Shown here: one piece after another, positions 14,795-17,967 of the stretch
Position numbering within the stretch: the first letter of the stretch is position 1
Layout: each line of letters starts with the position of its first letter
Assembly: GCA_018365265.1 (NCBI GenBank)
Contig: JAGZKI010000052.1
Coordinates: 1 to 17,967, forward strand
Direction: 5' to 3'
Length of the DNA stretch: 17,967 bases
Origin: Streptococcus parasanguinis
GTDB lineage: Bacteria > Bacillota > Bacilli > Lactobacillales > Streptococcaceae
Position numbers and translations under genes: made by a program
Notes under the pieces: generated by a model
The model's database searches: none
The model's input: the letters and a program-made list of their open reading frames with translations, nothing else
Told to the model about the DNA's origin: nothing

Positions 14795-14828
14795 AATTTT
14801 CAAAAAATTTGAAAAATTTCTGAAATAG
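14795..14828 (+). promoter_or_regulatory. Tandem CodY-like boxes upstream of the trpX promoter
   Basis: AATTTTCAAAAAATT (14795-14809) differs at one of 15 positions from the CodY consensus AATTTTCWGAAAATT. A second, weaker match is AAATTTCTGAAATAG (14814-14828, 11 of 15). The first also belongs to a palindrome TTTTCAAA-AAA-TTTGAAAA (14797-14815). They end directly before the -35, a usual place for CodY control of amino-acid transport genes. A/T richness makes chance matches possible. Confidence 0.5.
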
Positions 14829-14830
14829 TC

Positions 14831-14859
14831 TTGACAGCTAAAAAAAATTAAGGTAAGAT
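14831..14859 (+). promoter_or_regulatory. Promoter of the trpXYZ-like operon
   Basis: A perfect -35 TTGACA (14831-14836), a 17-base spacer, and -10 TAAGAT (14854-14859). Transcription would begin near 14866, giving an untranslated leader of about 280 nt before trpX. Confidence 0.65.
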
Positions 14860-14892
14860 AATACCCATAAATAAAGAAAGCAGAAAATAAAC

Positions 14893-14946
14893 ATGAAGCA
14901 ACAAGCCATTTCAACTCAAAAATTCTACTTTAGCTACTTTAGATAG
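14893..14946 (+). CDS. Possible aromatic-rich leader peptide for attenuation
   Basis: A 17-codon ORF in the transcribed leader encodes MKQQAISTQKFYFSYFR and then stops with TAG. Codons 11-16 (14923-14940) read Phe-Tyr-Phe-Ser-Tyr-Phe: five of six are aromatic, placed just before the stop and just before a series of alternative hairpins. This is the layout of classical amino-acid attenuation leaders. The weak points are the poor ribosome site (only AGAAAG-like sequence 12-15 bases upstream) and the absence of Trp codons in front of a transporter usually called TrpXYZ. A second short ORF (14958-15011, one Trp codon) has no ribosome site. Confidence 0.4.
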   Translation: MKQQAISTQKFYFSYFR

Positions 14947-15085
14947 TGTTTGTAGACATGATCTCATGGATGCAAACAACCCAAGCAATTTGTTTGTATC
15001 TATGTGGCTAAGATTTTTGACGATGGTCCATAGAGCTAGTATCTAAATGGACCGAGGTTTTGTAACTTGTTGGAGAATTTCAAGC

Positions 15086-15118
15086 ATCCGTTTAGAGAAT
15101 GATCTAAGCGGATTTTTT
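15086..15118 (+). terminator. Attenuation terminator before trpX
   Basis: An 11-bp stem ATCCGTTTAGA/TCTAAGCGGAT (one G-U) with a 6-base loop, followed by a run of T to 15118. It lies after the promoter and about 15 bases before the trpX ribosome site, so it must be read through for the operon to be expressed. Confidence 0.88.
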
Positions 15119-15145
15119 GTTTATTTGCAGAAAAGGAGTCAAAAA

Positions 15146-16123
15146 ATGAAAGTAGTGAAGAAATTACTAGCACCTGTCCTGGTTGTAGGACTGCTGTTAA
15201 CATCATTGGTGACCTTACACCATCTGAAGGATGCTAAAAAGGACAATGTCTTTCGGATTGGGATTTCCCAGTACATCACCCATAAGTCGCTCGACGCGAC
15301 ACGAAAAGGCTTTATCGATGAGTTGAAGAAAGAGGGCTATGTGGATGGGAAAAATATCCAGATTGATTTCCAAAATGCTCAAGGGGAGCAACGAAATCTG
15401 AAAAACATTTCCAAACAATTGGCGGAAGAAAGTGATCTAGTCTTTGCGATTGCAACACCATCGGCTCAAAGTTTGGCTAATACGACGAAAACAACGCCGG
15501 TTGTCTTCTCGGCTGTGACCGACCCATTGGCAGCGAAATTGGTGAAAAACTTGAAAGAGCCTGGTGGCAACATCACAGGGACAAGTGACCAGTCAGAAGA
15601 TGCGATCTCTACACAGGTAGACATGATTAAGCAAGTCCTTCCAACGGCGAAAACAGTTGGGATCCTCTATACGCAAAGTGAGCCTAACTCAGTCGTCCAA
15701 AAAGACAATGCGAAGAAGATCCTTGAAGCTAAAGGTTATCAAGTGGTTGAAAAAACCATCCTCGATAGTAACAATGTGAAGGCTGCAGCAGACAGTATCA
15801 TGTCAGAAGCAGATATCGTCTTTGTTCCGACAGACAATATTATCTCTTCTACAATGGACACTGTTAAACAGGTATCCATCAGTCATAAGGTGCCCGTTTT
15901 TGGTGGATCTGCTGAAATGGTGGCTACTGGTGGCTTGTACAACTTCGGTACCGATTATGAGGAATTGGGAAGACAAGCTGCTCGGATGGCTATTCGCATC
16001 ATGAAGGGTGAGAAGCCTGGGAAAGTCGCAGTTGAAACACCTGAAAAATTAGAATTGCATACCAATAAAGAGATGGCCAAAGAGCTTGGAATTGATATTA
16101 GCTCGTTGAAGGTAGAAAAATAG
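15146..16123 (+). CDS. trpX: ABC transporter substrate-binding protein, TrpX-like
   Basis: 325-residue extracellular binding protein of the ABC_sub_bind type (PF04392), named TrpX in streptococci for a proposed tryptophan/aromatic importer. The N-terminus (MKVVKKLLAPVLVVGLLLTS) is a basic stretch plus one hydrophobic segment, followed by mature-like sequence from about residue 30. No lipobox cysteine is present, so it is probably held by an uncleaved anchor or released. Visible family blocks are IATPSAQSLANTTKTTPVVFSAVTDP, GTSDQ, FVPTDNIISS and YNFGTDYEELGRQAA. The start is ATG 15146, with AAGGAG 7 bases upstream. An in-frame ATG at 15047 lies inside the attenuator and is rejected. It is first in the three-gene operon. 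The gene symbol is by family and context; the true ligand is unproven. Confidence 0.82.
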   Translation: MKVVKKLLAPVLVVGLLLTSLVTLHHLKDAKKDNVFRIGISQYITHKSLDATRKGFIDELKKEGYVDGKNIQIDFQNAQGEQRNLKNISKQLAEESDLVFAIATPSAQSLANTTKTTPVVFSAVTDPLAAKLVKNLKEPGGNITGTSDQSEDAISTQVDMIKQVLPTAKTVGILYTQSEPNSVVQKDNAKKILEAKGYQVVEKTILDSNNVKAAADSIMSEADIVFVPTDNIISSTMDTVKQVSISHKVPVFGGSAEMVATGGLYNFGTDYEELGRQAARMAIRIMKGEKPGKVAVETPEKLELHTNKEMAKELGIDISSLKVEK

Positions 16124-16133
16124 GAGGTTTGAG

Positions 16134-17027
16134 ATGAATTTCGTTTTATCAAGTTTATCAGAAGGTTTATTGTGGTCGATCATGGCAATCGGTGTATACT
16201 TAACATTTCGAATTTTAGATATTGCCGATATGACGGCAGAAGGAGCCTTTCCACTTGGGGCAGCAGTTGTAGCTTCCCAAATTCAAGCAGGAAGAAACCC
16301 TTGGCTTGCAACCTTGTTGGGCTTCCTAGCAGGAATGATCGCAGGATTGGTTTCTGGGATTCTCCATACAAAAATGAAAATTCCAGCCCTCTTGACAGGG
16401 ATTGTCACTTTGACCGGTCTCTACTCTATCAATATTAAAATCATGGGGGGAGTACCCAACCTCTCTATTGGCGATGCCAGTACCATTTTCAAAAGTGTCA
16501 TGAAATTGGGCTTGTCCAATGAAGAAGCTGTCTTTTTGATTAGTATTTCGTGCTTGATCATCGTCTGTATCTTGTTAACTCTCTTAATGAAGACGCAACT
16601 TGGCTTGGTTTTGCGCTCGACTGGTGATAACATTCCAATGAGTGAGGCCAATGGGGTCAATGTAGATAACATGAAGATGTTGGGCTATATGATTTCCAAT
16701 GGCTTGATTGCTCTTTGTGGAGCCATGTTTGCACAAAATGATGGTTTCTCAGATGTGACTTCTGGTACAGGGACGATCGTAGTCGGCTTGAGTGCGGTGA
16801 TTATCGCTGAAGTTTTGATCCACGAATTGACCATTGGTTGGCGCTTGCTTTCCATCGGGGTTGGAGCCATTGTGTACCGTTTGATTATCTTAAATATTTA
16901 CGAGATCCCAAATCTCGATCAAAATATGGTCCGTCTCTTCAATGCAATCTTGCTCGCGATTGTCTTGTTCGCTCCTGAGGCGCAAAAACGTCTTCGTGTT
17001 CGCGGATTGAAGTTAGGAAATAAGTAG
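16134..17027 (+). CDS. trpY: ABC transporter permease, TrpY-like
   Basis: 297-residue integral membrane permease of the branched-chain/ribose type (BPD_transp_2), with about eight to nine hydrophobic segments. Characteristic stretches are LDIADMTAEGAFPLGAAV near residues 28-45, TGIVTLTGLYSIN near 88-100, and RSTGDN followed by NGV near 162-173, the region that contacts the ATPase. It imports the ligand delivered by the TrpX-like protein. AGGAGG lies 6 bases before ATG. The intergenic gaps to its neighbours are 10 and 9 bases, so the three genes form one operon. Confidence 0.85.
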   Translation: MNFVLSSLSEGLLWSIMAIGVYLTFRILDIADMTAEGAFPLGAAVVASQIQAGRNPWLATLLGFLAGMIAGLVSGILHTKMKIPALLTGIVTLTGLYSINIKIMGGVPNLSIGDASTIFKSVMKLGLSNEEAVFLISISCLIIVCILLTLLMKTQLGLVLRSTGDNIPMSEANGVNVDNMKMLGYMISNGLIALCGAMFAQNDGFSDVTSGTGTIVVGLSAVIIAEVLIHELTIGWRLLSIGVGAIVYRLIILNIYEIPNLDQNMVRLFNAILLAIVLFAPEAQKRLRVRGLKLGNK

Positions 17028-17036
17028 GAGAATAGT

Positions 17037-17840
17037 ATGGCAACATTATTATCAATTGAAGGTATTCATAAGACATTTGAAGCAGGAACAGTTAATGAAA
17101 ACCATGTCTTAAAAGGCTTGGATCTCCAAGTAGAAGAAGGGGACTTCATTTCGGTCATCGGTGGAAATGGAGCTGGGAAATCAACCTTGATGAACATCTT
17201 GGCAGGAAATCTAGTCGTGGATGAAGGGGATATCTTGCTAGAAGGTAACTCCATCAAAAATACGAGTGTTCGTAAGCGTGCGAAAGATATTGCGCGTGTC
17301 TTCCAAGATCCTAAAATGGGGACAGCTTCCCGTTTGACCATTGAAGAAAATATGGCCATTGCCCAACGTCGGGGGAAATCTCGTGGTTTGAGCTGGGGAG
17401 TTCGGGAGAAAGATCGCGAATTATTCCGTGAAGCCTTGAAGGAACTGAATATCGGTTTAGAGAACCGTCTTAAGGTGGATACCCAATATTTGTCTGGTGG
17501 GCAACGTCAAGCTTTGACCTTGGTCATGGCAGCTTTGGTTAGACCAAAACTCTTGCTTCTGGATGAACATACCGCAGCGCTCGATCCTAAAACTAGTGAA
17601 ATGGTCATGGAATTGACACAAAAGATCGTGGAAAGCCATGATTTGACAACCTTGATGATTACGCATGATATGAACCATGCGATTGAATACGGCAACCGCT
17701 TGATCATGCTCTACCAAGGCAAGATCGTTGTCGACGTCAAAGGAGAAGAAAAGAAAAACCTAACGGTTGAAGATTTGATGCGCCTCTTCCAACAAAACAG
17801 TGGTGAAACCCTGGTGAGTGATGAATTGGTATTAGGATAA
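17037..17840 (+). CDS. trpZ: ABC transporter ATP-binding protein, TrpZ-like
   Basis: 267-residue nucleotide-binding subunit that powers the TrpXYZ-like importer. All motifs are intact: Walker A GGNGAGKST at 42-50, Q-loop Gln90, signature LSGGQRQ at 152-158, Walker B LLLLDE ending at Glu177, and switch His210 (ITHD). The length is typical for an importer ATPase with no extra domain. It is third and last in the operon, with AGGAGA before the ATG. Ten bases after its stop the structured repeat begins; the first hairpin of the repeat lacks a T tract, so where transcription ends is not visible in the window. Confidence 0.88.
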   Translation: MATLLSIEGIHKTFEAGTVNENHVLKGLDLQVEEGDFISVIGGNGAGKSTLMNILAGNLVVDEGDILLEGNSIKNTSVRKRAKDIARVFQDPKMGTASRLTIEENMAIAQRRGKSRGLSWGVREKDRELFREALKELNIGLENRLKVDTQYLSGGQRQALTLVMAALVRPKLLLLDEHTAALDPKTSEMVMELTQKIVESHDLTTLMITHDMNHAIEYGNRLIMLYQGKIVVDVKGEEKKNLTVEDLMRLFQQNSGETLVSDELVLG

Positions 17841-17849
17841 AATAAAAGA

Positions 17850-17967
17850 GAGTGGGACAGAAATCGGACATTCGTTAGAATTCGATTTCGTCGTCCCACC
17901 TCCGCACAGTTGAGTAGGGCTGTAAAAGCTGATGAAATCAGCGTAGTAGAGCCCACTCAACCACTGC
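17850..17967. repeat. 5' part of the structured intergenic repeat (right copy, cut by the window end)
   Basis: It begins GAGTGGGACAG. The first hairpin pairs GTGGGAC (17852-17858) with GTCCCAC (17893-17899) and GAAATCG (17860-17866) with CGATTTC (17883-17889). The second, larger structure pairs GTTGAGTAGGGCT (about 17909-17921) with AGCCCACTCAAC (about 17950-17961) around the inner GCTGAT-GAA-ATCAGC hairpin. The last 44 bases are identical to window bases 1-44. No ORF of note is present. Confidence 0.75.

Larger units (their letters stand above)
14866..15118 (+). promoter_or_regulatory. Attenuator leader of the trpXYZ-like operon
   Basis: Mutually exclusive helices can be read. Segment 1 GGTCCAT (15025-15031) pairs with segment 2 ATGGACC (15047-15053). 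Segment 2, as TCTAAATGGA (15042-15051), can instead pair with segment 3 TCCGTTTAGA (15087-15096). Segment 3 is also the left arm of the terminator, pairing with segment 4 (15103-15113). Further upstream are alternative pairs: GTTTG (14948-14952) with CAAAC (14973-14977), CAAACAA (14973-14979) with TTGTTTG (14990-14996), TAGATA (14940-14945) with TATCTA (14997-15002), and CTATG (15000-15004) with CATAG (15029-15033). No T-box motif (GGTGGNACCGCG) is present. Confidence 0.65.

Noticed and set aside
15025..15060. TGGACCG in the trpX leader as the core of a T-box riboswitch
   Set aside because: The GGTGGNACCGCG consensus is not met, and no stem I specifier features or AGTA motif are seen. The bases are fully used by the alternative helices of an attenuator.
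15047..15145. Upstream ATG start of the TrpX-like protein
   Set aside because: It lies inside the attenuator, the extra residues are encoded by the terminator hairpin, and the signal-like N-terminus begins at ATG 15146 with AAGGAG in front.
1..17967. Identical 44-base ends as a sign of a circular or terminally redundant replicon
   Set aside because: The gene content is ordinary chromosomal housekeeping with no replication, partition or phage genes. The shared bases are the middle of a structured intergenic repeat, so two repeat copies explain it.

Overview
This window looks like chromosomal DNA from a Streptococcus of the mitis/sanguinis/parasanguinis type. The evidence is AT-rich low-GC coding, dense Rho-independent terminators, strong GGAGG ribosome binding sites, an Mga-family regulator, an FMN-riboswitch/RibU unit, and an mnmL-mnmM pair. 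The species cannot be fixed from the sequence alone. No phage, plasmid, IS transposase, CRISPR, rRNA or tRNA gene is visible.

Layout. (1) 1-99 is the tail of a structured intergenic repeat. (2) 125-2925 on the minus strand is trkA-trkH, potassium uptake. (3) 2926-3258 holds the trkA upstream region and a strong plus-strand promoter that feeds a short, two-hairpin, terminated transcript (candidate small RNA or leader) just before trmL. (4) trmL (tRNA wobble 2'-O-methylation) ends in a palindromic terminator that also carries the promoter of the next unit: an FMN riboswitch, ribU (riboflavin uptake) and a PAP2 phosphatase. (5) 5513-9318 is an operon of mnmL, mnmM (wobble uridine modification), an unidentified 84-aa gene and an NhaP-type antiporter. 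(6) 9319-9660 is a gene-free cluster of hairpins. (7) A divergent pair follows: an orphan ABC ATPase (minus) and an AI-2E-family membrane protein (plus), separated by a palindromic double promoter. (8) Next are an Mga-like regulator and a CNNM/CBS/CorC-type membrane protein. (9) 14738-17840 is a TrpXYZ-like ABC importer operon behind a regulatory leader of about 250 nt. (10) 17850-17967 is the head of a second copy of the left-end repeat. The last 44 bases of the window equal the first 44.

The functional themes are ion and solute homeostasis (Trk, NhaP, CorC-type), tRNA wobble-base modification (TrmL, MnmL, MnmM) and vitamin/amino-acid import under RNA control.

The most interesting non-coding structures are: (a) the trpX leader, with CodY-like boxes, a short ORF ending F-Y-F-S-Y-F-R, and mutually exclusive anti-antiterminator, antiterminator and terminator helices; (b) the ribU leader, where a hairpin sequesters the ribosome binding site and a competing helix reaches back about 170 nt to the 3' strand of aptamer helix P1, giving a readable FMN-OFF mechanism; (c) the candidate small RNA before trmL; (d) a probable leaderless start of mnmL; and (e) the MITE-like repeat at both ends. 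All RNA structures were paired by eye, not folded computationally.
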